Assembly (NCBI GenBank): GCA_964247735.1
Contig: CAXTVS010000011.1
Location: 10,302-74,301, forward strand
Length of the DNA: 64,000 nucleotides
Reading direction: 5' to 3'
Source of the DNA: Lichenicola sp964247735
GTDB lineage: Bacteria > Pseudomonadota > Alphaproteobacteria > Acetobacterales > Acetobacteraceae
Shown here: positions 49,858-57,532 of the stretch, in pieces
Numbering within the stretch: the first letter of the stretch is position 1
Layout of the letters: the number at the start of each line of letters is the position of its first letter
Position numbers and translations under genes: made by a program
The notes under the pieces: model-generated
Database searches by the model: none
Told to the model about the DNA's origin: nothing
The model's input: only the letters and a program-made list of their open reading frames with translations

Positions 49858-51005
49858 CCCGAGCCCCGCGGCCGGTCGCGTTCCTCGACCTGAAGGCGCA
49901 GCAGGCGCGGATCGCGCCGGCGCTGCGGGCGCGGCTGGAGGCGGTGCTCGGGCACTGCCAGTTCGTGCTCGGCCCGGAGGTGGGAGAGCTGGAAGCCCGG
50001 CTCGCCGCCTTCTGCGGCGCTGGGCACTGCGTGGGGCTGAGCTCCGGCACCGACGCGCTGCAGATCGCGATGATGGCGGAGGGCATCGGGCCCGGCTGCG
50101 CCGTGTTCCTGCCCGCCTTCACCTACACCGCCACCGCCGAGGTGCCGCTGGTGCTGGGCGCTGCGCCGGTGTTCGTGGACGTCCATCCGCGCACCTTCCA
50201 GATCGACCCGCTTCACCTGCAGGCGCGGATCGAGGAGGTGCGCCGCGACGGCCGGCTGCGCCCGGCTGCGGTCGTCGGCGTCGACCTGTTCGGCCAGCCG
50301 GCGCCCTGGCCGGCGCTGCGCCGGATCGCCGGCGACCATGGCCTGTTCCTGCTCGACGACTGCGCGCAGAGCTTCGGCGGCAGCCTCGACGGGGTGCGGC
50401 TCGGCCGCGAGGCGGACGCCACCGCGATCAGCTTCTTCCCGTCCAAGCCGCTCGGCGGCTACGGCGACGGCGGGGCGCTGCTGACCGACGATGGCGACCG
50501 CGCCCGGCTCTACCGCTCCCTGCGCTCGCACGGCGAGGGCGAGACCCGCTACGAGGTGCTGCGCACCGGCATGAACGGCCGGCTCGACACCCTGCAGGCC
50601 GCGGTGCTGCTGGCCAAGCTCGACGTGTTCGAGGGCGAGCTGGCCCGGCGGGAGGAGATCGCCTGCGCCTACGACCTCCGGCTGGCGGCGGCGGGCGCGG
50701 AGCGGCTGCTGCTGCCGGAACGGGTGCGCGGCGGAGCCGGCGCCTGGGCCGTCTACGCGGTCCTGCTGCCGTCACCCGACGCACGCGACGCGCTCCAGGC
50801 GGCCCTGCGGGCGCGCGGCGTGCCGACCGCGATCTACTATCCGCGGCCGCTGCACCTGCAGCCGGCCTACCGGCCGCACCATGACGGCGCAGCACTTCCG
50901 GTGTCGGAGAACCTGGCCGGTCGTATCCTGGCGCTGCCGATCCATCCCGAGCTCGACGCGCAGGACGTGCGCCACGTCGTCGACTCGGTGCTGGCGGCGT
51001 TGTGA
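49854..51005 (+). CDS. DegT/DnrJ/EryC1 family sugar aminotransferase
   Basis: A 383-residue PLP-dependent aminotransferase working on nucleotide keto-sugars. GLSSGTDALQIAMMAEGIGP near residue 62 binds the PLP phosphate, LLDDCAQSFGG supplies the Asp that holds the pyridine ring, and SFFPSKPLGGYGDGGAL carries the catalytic lysine. With the dehydratase upstream it would make a 4-amino-4,6-dideoxy sugar, as PglF/PglE do for bacillosamine. The acetyltransferase that would complete that route is not in the window. Translationally coupled to the CapD-like gene (ATGA). Confidence 0.92.
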   Translation: MTRAPRPVAFLDLKAQQARIAPALRARLEAVLGHCQFVLGPEVGELEARLAAFCGAGHCVGLSSGTDALQIAMMAEGIGPGCAVFLPAFTYTATAEVPLVLGAAPVFVDVHPRTFQIDPLHLQARIEEVRRDGRLRPAAVVGVDLFGQPAPWPALRRIAGDHGLFLLDDCAQSFGGSLDGVRLGREADATAISFFPSKPLGGYGDGGALLTDDGDRARLYRSLRSHGEGETRYEVLRTGMNGRLDTLQAAVLLAKLDVFEGELARREEIACAYDLRLAAAGAERLLLPERVRGGAGAWAVYAVLLPSPDARDALQAALRARGVPTAIYYPRPLHLQPAYRPHHDGAALPVSENLAGRILALPIHPELDAQDVRHVVDSVLAAL

Positions 51006-51015
51006 GGCCGGTGGC

Positions 51016-52116
51016 TCAGCGGTCGCGTACCCGCCGTCGCGCCGTGTCGTCGGCACGCCGGCCCACCGTGTTGGCGTGGTCGTCGACATGCATCACCGTG
51101 CGGTTCCGGCCCGACCGCTTCGCGCGGTAGAGCGCACGGTCGGCCAGCGCCATCTGGTCGCCGAGCGACTGGCCGGAGCGGCTGGGCGGGCTGATGCCGA
51201 CGCTGACGGTGACGTCCTCCGCAGCCTCCGCGCAGGCAAGCCGCACCTGCTCCGCCAGCTGGCGCGCCTGCACCGGCGACACTCCGGCCAGGGCGGCGGC
51301 GAACTCCTCGCCGCCGATGCGGCCGAAGATGGTGTCCTCCCCCAGCGTGCGGCTCGCCAGGCTGGCAAAGCTGCGGATCACTCCGTCACCGGCGGCATGG
51401 CCCAGGGTGTCGTTGATCCGCTTGAAGTGGTCGATGTCGAACAACAGGATGGTGCGGTCGCGGAGCCGCTCCGCCGACCGCCAGAAGCCGCGCCGGTTCA
51501 GCACGCCGCCCAGCTCGTCCCGCAGACCCGTCATCTCCAGCACCGCGATCAGGCCGAAACCGGGCCAGAGCACGGTGCGGACCAGGGTCTCGACCATCAG
51601 GATCGCGGTCGCCGCCGCGGTCCACCCGGATGCGGGCACCAGCACCGACACCAGGAACAAGCCGGTGACAAGCGGATGCAGGACCGTGGTGGCCACCAGG
51701 CCGCGCTGGCCTATCCCGTGCCGGGGCCCACGCAGCAGCGCGACCAGGCAGCACAGCGTCAGCACGTGGTCGATGGCCACGGCGATGAGGACGAGGTCGA
51801 CGCCCGGACGTGCCTGGAAGGTCGCGCAGGCCACCAGCCACGCGAGCGGCGCCACCGCCAGCCAGGCGGGACGGAACCGCCGCCCGGACAGCCCGGCACT
51901 GGCCTGCCAGCACAGGCCGGACGCCAGCAGGCCCAGCGTCACCGCCGCCGTGGTCCAGGAACCCGCCCGCGCCGTCGCCAGGGCTGCGGCCGCGCACAGG
52001 CAGGCCAGCAGGAGCAGCCGCAGCGAAACGTGCGGCTGCTGCCGGAAGGCTGCTCCGCACAATACCGCCATCAGCAGCGGGACGAGCAGGAACACCTGGA
52101 CTGGCGGAACGGACAT
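51016..52116 (-). CDS. Membrane-bound diguanylate cyclase (GGEEF)
   Basis: A 366-residue enzyme that makes the second messenger c-di-GMP. The first 190 residues form about six transmembrane helices (FLLVPLLMAVLCGAAF and others) with no known sensor fold. A GGDEF domain follows: ILLFDIDHFKRINDTLGHAAG, then RIGGEEFA with the active-site GGEEF at residues 268-272, and ALADRALYRAKRSGRN. The RxxD inhibitory site before GGEEF is missing, so product feedback is not expected. ATG 52116 has a weak ribosome-binding site. It converges with the aminotransferase gene and could regulate glycan or motility. Confidence 0.9.
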   Translation of the reverse strand: MSVPPVQVFLLVPLLMAVLCGAAFRQQPHVSLRLLLLACLCAAAALATARAGSWTTAAVTLGLLASGLCWQASAGLSGRRFRPAWLAVAPLAWLVACATFQARPGVDLVLIAVAIDHVLTLCCLVALLRGPRHGIGQRGLVATTVLHPLVTGLFLVSVLVPASGWTAAATAILMVETLVRTVLWPGFGLIAVLEMTGLRDELGGVLNRRGFWRSAERLRDRTILLFDIDHFKRINDTLGHAAGDGVIRSFASLASRTLGEDTIFGRIGGEEFAAALAGVSPVQARQLAEQVRLACAEAAEDVTVSVGISPPSRSGQSLGDQMALADRALYRAKRSGRNRTVMHVDDHANTVGRRADDTARRRVRDR

Positions 52117-52280
52117 GAAGTGGATGGTGCTCCATTGACGTGATTTTGTTGTCCATCGCACCGTTCCGCCGGGAGTTCCGCCGCCTGCCGGACCGCCTCG
52201 CGGCCAACCGCCTTGTTCCGGGCCTGCCGGAGCGACTACAGCAGCAGGATCGACCGGTTCATGGTCGATCGGGAGACCCC

Positions 52281-52676
52281 ATGACCGTCCAGCACGATCC
52301 CGACCCGTTGCGCCGGATCGCCACCGTTGCGATCGGCCTCGTGCTGGCCTTCCTGGGCGCGGATGCCGCCCGGGCGCGGCAGGACGGGTCGACGCCATCC
52401 GCCACCGCGGCCCATCCGGTTCCCGTCACGCCGGACGAGACCCTCACCGTGCTGGGCCGCCGCCACCACTTCGAGGCCGCACCCGTGCCGGGTGCGCCGC
52501 TCGGGCCGCCGCCGGACAAGCCGGGACCCCATCTGGGGCGCTACAAGATTTCCGGCGACCAGACGCCGAAGGACGGCTTCGACGCCCAGACCGGTGCCTT
52601 CATCGCGCCGTTCGGAACCGCCTATACCGGCGCCAGCCCGACCGCCGACGGTCTGGCCTCGCGGTTCGGCCACTGA
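52281..52676 (+). CDS. Small exported or anchored protein, function unknown
   Basis: A 131-residue protein with an N-terminal hydrophobic segment (RIATVAIGLVLAFLGADAAR, about residues 14-33) that may be a signal peptide or anchor. The rest is Pro/Gly-rich and has no recognised domain; APLGPPPDKPGPHLGRYKIS and DGFDAQTGAFIAPFGTAYTG are the most regular parts. ATG 52281 follows GGGAGACCCC. It lies between the cyclase gene and a convergent reductase gene. Confidence 0.55.
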   Translation: MTVQHDPDPLRRIATVAIGLVLAFLGADAARARQDGSTPSATAAHPVPVTPDETLTVLGRRHHFEAAPVPGAPLGPPPDKPGPHLGRYKISGDQTPKDGFDAQTGAFIAPFGTAYTGASPTADGLASRFGH

Positions 52677-52719
52677 CAGGGACGGCAGGCGACAAGGACG
52701 GTCGGCGCGCCCGCGGCGT

Positions 52720-53865
52720 TCAGGCGGGCTGGCTGATGAAGCTGGTGACGTAGGGGCGCAGGGCGTCGACGTCGAACAGCGGCTGCGGCGCGATCCCGGC
52801 GGTCCGGACGTTGCGCCGGTCGAAGTGCCGGATCTGGCCGAGATACGGTGCGTAGTGACGCAGCCGCTGCATCACCAGGTCGGCCAGCTTGTCGACCGGC
52901 GCCGCCTTGCCCGGCGGCCCGGTGTCGGACTGGCCGATCGTGAGCCCCGCCAGCGGCGACAGCGCGCTCAGCACCCCCACCAGGGGCAGCGGCGTGTCGC
53001 TGGTCAGGTGGAAGGCGTGGCCGAGGGTGGACCGGCCGGCGTCCAGCAGCGCCATCATCTCCGTCACCACGGTATCGACCGGGATCAGGTCCAGCGTTGA
53101 TCCGGTCGGCACCGGCAGCAGGATCTCCCTGCCGCGTGTCCGCGGCATCCGGCCCAGCGCCAGCATGGTTTCCGCCACCTTGTAGAAGCCGGACAGCGCG
53201 GACATGCGATAGGTGATCGAGTGGCCGATGATGATGCTGGGGCGCAGGATGCGGAACGGCAGGCCGGTGCGGGCGCAATGGCTGCGCACCAGCGCTTCGG
53301 CTTCCCACTTGCTTTCCTCGTAGGCGTTGCTGAAGCCGGGCGGCTGCTCGCTGACGGCGTCCTCCAGGATCTCGCCCTCCCGGTCGCCGGCGACATAGGC
53401 CGTGCTGACGTAGTTGAACTCCGAGGCGCCGAGCCGGCTGGCGGCGTCCAGCATGAACCGCGTGCCCTCGACGTTGACGGCGCGCACGGCGTCGCGGTCA
53501 GACGGGCGGAACGACAGGTTGGCCGCGCAGTGCAGGACACGGAGCGGCCGCCCGTCGTTGCCTTCGTGCCAGCGGCGCACGTCGCCGAGCCAGGCGGTGG
53601 CCGGATCACTGACGTCGCCGCAGATCGCCCGGGCGCGCCCGATCGCTTCGTCGAGTCCGGCCGGTGCATCCCGGTCGGCGCCGGCCCGCAGCAGCGCCGC
53701 CTTCAGCCGCGCGTCCGCAGCCGGATCGTCCGCGGCGCGGACCACGCAGGCGGCGCGGGAGGAAGGATGCCGCTGCAGCCACGACGTGACGAACTGCGAC
53801 CCGAGAAACCCGTTGCTGCCGGTCAGAAGGAGGTCGTGCGGCCCATCATCGTGTCGTCGCTGCAT
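52720..53865 (-). CDS. NAD(P)-dependent thioester-reductase-like SDR
   Basis: A 381-residue extended short-chain dehydrogenase related to the thioester reductase/male sterility (NAD_binding_4) group. The nucleotide-binding motif is LLLTGSNGFLGSQF (about 12-25). EFNYVSTAYVAG leads into the NAYEESKWEAEALV segment, which holds the catalytic Tyr and Lys. LRPSIIIGHSITYR follows as in fatty acyl-CoA reductases. It might reduce an acyl thioester or modify a lipid or polyketide; no carrier protein or synthase is nearby. ATG 53865 follows GCAGGGACG. Divergent from the DUF6481 gene. Confidence 0.82.
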   Translation of the reverse strand: MQRRHDDGPHDLLLTGSNGFLGSQFVTSWLQRHPSSRAACVVRAADDPAADARLKAALLRAGADRDAPAGLDEAIGRARAICGDVSDPATAWLGDVRRWHEGNDGRPLRVLHCAANLSFRPSDRDAVRAVNVEGTRFMLDAASRLGASEFNYVSTAYVAGDREGEILEDAVSEQPPGFSNAYEESKWEAEALVRSHCARTGLPFRILRPSIIIGHSITYRMSALSGFYKVAETMLALGRMPRTRGREILLPVPTGSTLDLIPVDTVVTEMMALLDAGRSTLGHAFHLTSDTPLPLVGVLSALSPLAGLTIGQSDTGPPGKAAPVDKLADLVMQRLRHYAPYLGQIRHFDRRNVRTAGIAPQPLFDVDALRPYVTSFISQPA

Positions 53866-53955
53866 GGCGTCCCTGCTTCTGACAGGCGGGTATGTGCGAT
53901 CGCCCTGTCGCGACGCAAGCCGGTTCTTGTTATAAGGCTTGACAGCGGCGGGATC

Positions 53956-54366
53956 ATGATCTGGTGCCCGCCGCAGGTTCCATCATCACGATCGAGGGCT
54001 ACTACCATCTTCAAGGGAAACAAGTTCGGCGAGCGGCAGACCGCCTCCGCGGAAGCCAAGCGCGCCATTCTCGCCAAGTTCCAGTCCCGGCCATCCCCGG
54101 ACGATCCCGAGGTCCAGGCCCGCGCGGCCGAGCGCAAGGCGATCGCCGACGCGCGCGAGGCGCGGATGGCCGAGCGTCGCCTCGAGCGCGAGGCGGAAGC
54201 CGCCCGCCAGGCCGCCGAGCGCGAGGCGGCGATGGCCGCCGAGGCGCTGCGGCGCAAGGAGGAGGAAGCGGCCGCCGCGGAAGCGATGCGCCGGGAAGCC
54301 CTGCTGAAGCTGGAGCAGAAGGCGGCGCGCGACGCGCGCTACGCCGCACGCAAGGCCCGCCGCTGA
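53956..54366 (+). CDS. DUF6481 family charged coiled-coil protein
   Basis: A protein of about 136 residues. Its conserved start of homology is FKGNKFGERQTASAEAKRAI, followed by KFQSRPSPDDPEVQARAAER and then a long Ala/Glu/Arg-rich coiled coil (REAEAARQAAEREAAMAAEA and so on) to the basic end RDARYAARKARR. This pattern is known as DUF6481 in Alphaproteobacteria; the function is unknown. ATG 53956 gives 17 non-conserved residues before the family start, so initiation may really be closer to 54005 at a non-ATG codon. The stop overlaps the next gene. Confidence 0.7.
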   Translation: MIWCPPQVPSSRSRATTIFKGNKFGERQTASAEAKRAILAKFQSRPSPDDPEVQARAAERKAIADAREARMAERRLEREAEAARQAAEREAAMAAEALRRKEEEAAAAEAMRREALLKLEQKAARDARYAARKARR

Positions 54367-55202
54367 CGCAGCCAGCCCTCCGGACCGCCGTCGTCACCGG
54401 CGGCACCGGCGGGCTCGGCCGCTGGATCGCGCTCGGGCTGGCCGGTTCCGGCCTGCGCGTGGTGCTGGTCGGGCGGAACGAGGAGCGGTTGCAGGCCGCC
54501 GCTAGCTGGATCGGCGGGCGGACCGGGACGCGGCCGCTCACTGTCAGCGCCGACCTGTCGCTGCTGTCCGAGACCAGGCGAGCCGCCGCCGCGATCACCG
54601 CCTTGGCGCCGGCGCTGCACGTGCTGGTGAACAATGCCGGCCTGCTGTCGCCACGGCGGGTCGAGACCGCGGAAGGCCACGAGCTCACCCTGGCGGTGAA
54701 CCACCTGGCGCCGTTCGTGCTCACCCGCGCCCTGCTCCCCGCGCTGCGGGCGTCCGGGCGCGGGCGGGTGGTGATGACCGGCTCCTCCAGCTCGGACATG
54801 GCCCGGATCGATCCGGACGACCTCCAGCTGACGCGCGGCTGGCGCATGACCCGGGCCTATGCCCGGTCCAAGCTGGCCTTGCTGATGACCACGACCGAGA
54901 CCGCACGCGCCGCCGGCACCGGTGTCACCTTGAACGTCGTTCATCCCGGCCTGGTCGCAACCGGGCTGGTGCGCAGCGGCGGAATCGACCAGGCGGTCTG
55001 GCGGCTGCTCGCGCGTGTCGCGCTGAGCGAGGCGCAGGGGGCCGACACGCCGCTGCACGCGGCACTGTCGCCGGAGCTCGACGGCGTCAGCGGACGCTAT
55101 CTGAAGCGGCGTGTCCCGGTTGCCCCGAACCGGCTGGCGCGCGATCCGGCGCTGCGGGCCCGCGTGCTGGCGGCAACGGAGCGGCTGGCGGGTTCCGGCT
55201 GA
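54363..55202 (+). CDS. Short-chain dehydrogenase with non-ATG start
   Basis: A roughly 279-residue SDR. TAVVTGGTGGLGRWIALGLA is the nucleotide-binding site, LHVLVNNAGLLSPRR the NNAG motif, and RAYARSKLALLMT holds the catalytic Tyr-x-x-x-Lys. Length and motifs suit the retinol dehydrogenase/WWOX-like group. No ATG, GTG or TTG occurs between the previous gene and the first motif; the only possible start is CTG at 54363, which overlaps the DUF6481 stop codon (CTGA), hinting at translational coupling. The last 116 bp overlap the antisense SDR gene that starts at 56199. Substrate unknown. Confidence 0.75.
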   Translation: MTQPALRTAVVTGGTGGLGRWIALGLAGSGLRVVLVGRNEERLQAAASWIGGRTGTRPLTVSADLSLLSETRRAAAAITALAPALHVLVNNAGLLSPRRVETAEGHELTLAVNHLAPFVLTRALLPALRASGRGRVVMTGSSSSDMARIDPDDLQLTRGWRMTRAYARSKLALLMTTTETARAAGTGVTLNVVHPGLVATGLVRSGGIDQAVWRLLARVALSEAQGADTPLHAALSPELDGVSGRYLKRRVPVAPNRLARDPALRARVLAATERLAGSG

Positions 55203-56199
55203 GGCCTCGAAGCCGGCGCCAGGTGCCGGCGAGCCAGAGCTGGCTGCTCCAGCCCCGCGCCCGGTTGCCGAACGGCCCGTGCATCGAGTGGCCGGCCGTG
55301 CGCGTGGCGAACAGGCACGGCACCTGGTCGCGTGGTCCGGCCTCGTCGCGCGCGAGCTCGGAGGCGAAGTCGCTCCGCGACACCAGGTACCCGGCAAGCC
55401 ACGGCGACAGCCGCGCGATCCGCGAGTACGCCTGCACCACCCCGGTCAGGAGCAGCTCGCCGCCGCGCCCGGTGGCGCACAGCCACACTCCCTGTGCCGC
55501 CACCTCCGTCCGGTACACCGGGGGAACCGGACGGGCCGGGAACCCCATGTGCGACGCCGCATGGTCGAAGAACGGCGTGTTGATCGCCGGCGGGATCAGC
55601 GTCGCCACGCGCACCCGGCTGCCAGCCAAGCGCAGCTCGATCCGCAGCGACTGCCCGAACGCGCGCACCGCCGCCTTGGCGCCGACATAGGAGGTCATCA
55701 GCGGCACGCCGTGGAACACCACCGCCGAGCACACGTTGACGATCGTGCCCGTGTCGCGCGGCATCATGTGCGACAGCGCGATCCGGCTGCCGTTGACGGT
55801 GCCGTGGTAGGTCACCTCGGTGACGCGCCGATACTCCGCTTCCGGTACGTCGCGGAAATGGCCGTACACGCCGTTGCCCGCCGCGTTGACCCAGACCTCG
55901 ATCGGCCCGAGCGCGGCAGCCACCGCACGCGCGGCCCCTGCAAGCGCCGCGCTGTCGGACACGTCGGCCACGGCGGAGGCGACGACCGCATCGGGCGTCT
56001 GCTGCGCGATCAGGCGGGCAGCGGCGGCCAGGCCCTCGGCGCTGCGCGACACCAGCCCGACCCGCCATCCGCGGGCGGCGAAAAGGGCGGCGCTGCACAG
56101 GCCGATGCCGGACGACGCGCCGGTGACCAGGACGACGCGCGGCTGGACGGGTCGGCTCACGCGCGCCGGCCATCGGGACGAGGGGAAGGCATGGCGCAT
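55087..56199 (-). CDS. Short-chain dehydrogenase with C-terminal extension
   Basis: A 370-residue classical SDR with about 110 extra residues at the end. VVLVTGASSGIGLCSAALFA at the N-terminus binds NAD(P); VWVNAAGNGVYG replaces NNAG, and TSYVGAKAAVRAFGQ holds the Tyr-x-x-x-Lys. The region DRAP and RLSPWLAGYLVSR after the catalytic domain, then a proline-rich tail, are seen in a group annotated as SDR family oxidoreductases in Acetobacteraceae-like genomes. The last 39 codons overlap the convergent SDR gene on the other strand, so the tail may be partly a product of that overlap. ATG 56199. Confidence 0.8.
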   Translation of the reverse strand: MRHAFPSSRWPARVSRPVQPRVVLVTGASSGIGLCSAALFAARGWRVGLVSRSAEGLAAAARLIAQQTPDAVVASAVADVSDSAALAGAARAVAAALGPIEVWVNAAGNGVYGHFRDVPEAEYRRVTEVTYHGTVNGSRIALSHMMPRDTGTIVNVCSAVVFHGVPLMTSYVGAKAAVRAFGQSLRIELRLAGSRVRVATLIPPAINTPFFDHAASHMGFPARPVPPVYRTEVAAQGVWLCATGRGGELLLTGVVQAYSRIARLSPWLAGYLVSRSDFASELARDEAGPRDQVPCLFATRTAGHSMHGPFGNRARGWSSQLWLAGTWRRLRGLSRNPPAAPLPPARGPAAPDRAPAGSGQPGHAASDSVR

Positions 56200-56262
56200 T
56201 AGCGCCGCTCCGGGTACCGCTGTAAATCGCGCCTCCGCGCCTCCGCGGCACCGATCGGCCGT

Positions 56263-57051
56263 TCAGCCGGGCATGACCGGCACCGGCAGCACGGCGAGCC
56301 CGGGGCGGGCGAACAGGTAGCCCTGGAACAACGTGATGCCGAGGGCGTGCAGCGTCCTGTACTCGGCGACCTGCTCCACCCCTTCCGCCACGAGGGTGAT
56401 GCCGAGTTCGCGGCACAGCCCGATCATGCTGCGCAGGATCGCCTGCCGCACCGGGTCGCCATCGATGCCGCGGGTGAGATGCATGTCGAGCTTGAGGAGG
56501 TCCGGCTGGAACCCGGCCAGCAGGTCGAGGTTGGAATGGCCGGCGCCGAAGTCGTCGATCGCCACCTTGAAGCCCATGCCGCGGTAGGAGGACACGATGT
56601 CGCGCAGGTGGCGCGGGTCGCGCAGGCGCTCGTTCTCGGTGATCTCGAACAGGATCATGTGGTTGGGCAGCCCGGCCCGCCTGGCCGCGGCCAGGCTGGT
56701 CTTCAGGCAGCGCATCGGCTCGTAGATCGCGTTCGGGCTGAAGTTGATCGACAGCATCGCGCCGCTGTCGCGCAGGCCGAGCCCGGCTGCGGTGTCGATC
56801 GCGGTGATGCGGCACAGCTGCTCGAAGGCGTAGCGGTTGGTCTCGGTCACGCGCGACAGGATCTCTCCCGCCCCTTCGCCGTTCGTCCCGCGCACCAGCG
56901 CCTCGTGCGCGAACACCCGTCCCGTCGCGTCAACGATCGGCTGGAACGCCATCGCGATCGGGGTGTCGAAGCGGTCGCCCCGGCACCCGGCGCAGTCCGC
57001 TCCGGCCCGGTTGCTGGTGTCAGAGCCAAGGAAGATCGTATCCATCTGCAT
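56263..57051 (-). CDS. EAL-domain c-di-GMP phosphodiesterase
   Basis: A 262-residue protein made almost only of an EAL domain, which hydrolyses c-di-GMP to pGpG. All residues for catalysis are present: EAL at 50-52, Asn103 (SINFSPN), Glu136 (FEITEN), Asp166-Asp167 (DDFGAGHSN), Lys187 (LLKLDM), Glu223 and Glu226 (AEGVEQ) and Gln243 (FQGYLF). The short N-terminus carries CAGC at 20-23, which could be a redox or metal switch. ATG 57051. With the GGEEF cyclase 5 kb away it may set the local c-di-GMP balance. A degenerate CtrA-type box lies upstream. Confidence 0.92.
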   Translation of the reverse strand: MQMDTIFLGSDTSNRAGADCAGCRGDRFDTPIAMAFQPIVDATGRVFAHEALVRGTNGEGAGEILSRVTETNRYAFEQLCRITAIDTAAGLGLRDSGAMLSINFSPNAIYEPMRCLKTSLAAARRAGLPNHMILFEITENERLRDPRHLRDIVSSYRGMGFKVAIDDFGAGHSNLDLLAGFQPDLLKLDMHLTRGIDGDPVRQAILRSMIGLCRELGITLVAEGVEQVAEYRTLHALGITLFQGYLFARPGLAVLPVPVMPG

Positions 57052-57094
57052 GAGTCTCGCTGCGGGCGGTACCGATCACTCTCGCCGCGGCAGC

Positions 57095-57109
57095 TTAAAT
57101 TTCGGTAAA
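57095..57109. promoter_or_regulatory. Possible CtrA-type box upstream of the EAL gene
   Basis: TTAA at 57095-57098, seven bases, then TAAA at 57106-57109: the CtrA spacing with one mismatch. It lies 44 bp before the EAL start codon. Weaker than the two boxes beside fliL. Confidence 0.35.
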
Positions 57110-57214
57110 AGGGCGACCGTCGGAGGTCTCGCCGTTTTGCTGCCATCATGGCTGCAGAGGCTGCGCCGGTTCCGCGCCGGCACGGCGCGGCCGCATCGAT
57201 GGAGAACCCGACCC

Positions 57215-57523
57215 ATGCGCATCCGCAACCGGATCGTCCCGGCGCTGGCGCTGCTCGGCTGCCTCGCCGCCGCCGGGCAGGCGGCCGCCCAGCCCTATGG
57301 CTACGCGCCGATCCCGCCGCCCCGTTACGAGCCGCCGCCGCCCCCGCCGCCGCCGGGTGAGCGCCTGGTGTGGCAGGGGGGCGGCTGGGAATGGAACGGC
57401 GCCGCCTATGTCTGGCAGCCCGGCCACTACGTCGCCTGGCGCCCGCATTATGGCCACTGGGTCCCCGGACACTGGGACTATCGCGGTCCGCATCCGTTCT
57501 GGGTTCCGGCGCACTGGCGCTGA
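57215..57523 (+). CDS. Small exported WXXGXW repeat protein
   Basis: A 102-residue exported protein. The signal peptide is IVPALALLGCLAAAGQAAA (to about residue 25). A run of prolines follows, and then repeats of the pattern Trp-x-x-Gly-x-Tyr/Trp: LVWQGGGWEWNGAAYVWQPG, WRPHYGHWVPGHWDYRG and FWVPAHWR. Proteins with such YXWQPGHW repeats are small, secreted and of unknown function, often linked with envelope stress. GGAGA precedes ATG 57215. It converges with the ABC-F gene, 9 bp between the stops. Confidence 0.82.
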   Translation: MRIRNRIVPALALLGCLAAAGQAAAQPYGYAPIPPPRYEPPPPPPPPGERLVWQGGGWEWNGAAYVWQPGHYVAWRPHYGHWVPGHWDYRGPHPFWVPAHWR

Positions 57524-57532
57524 GCCGGCGGC

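Noticed and set aside
53939..53944. TTGACA before the DUF6481 gene as a promoter
   Set aside because: No suitable -10 element lies 16-18 bp downstream.
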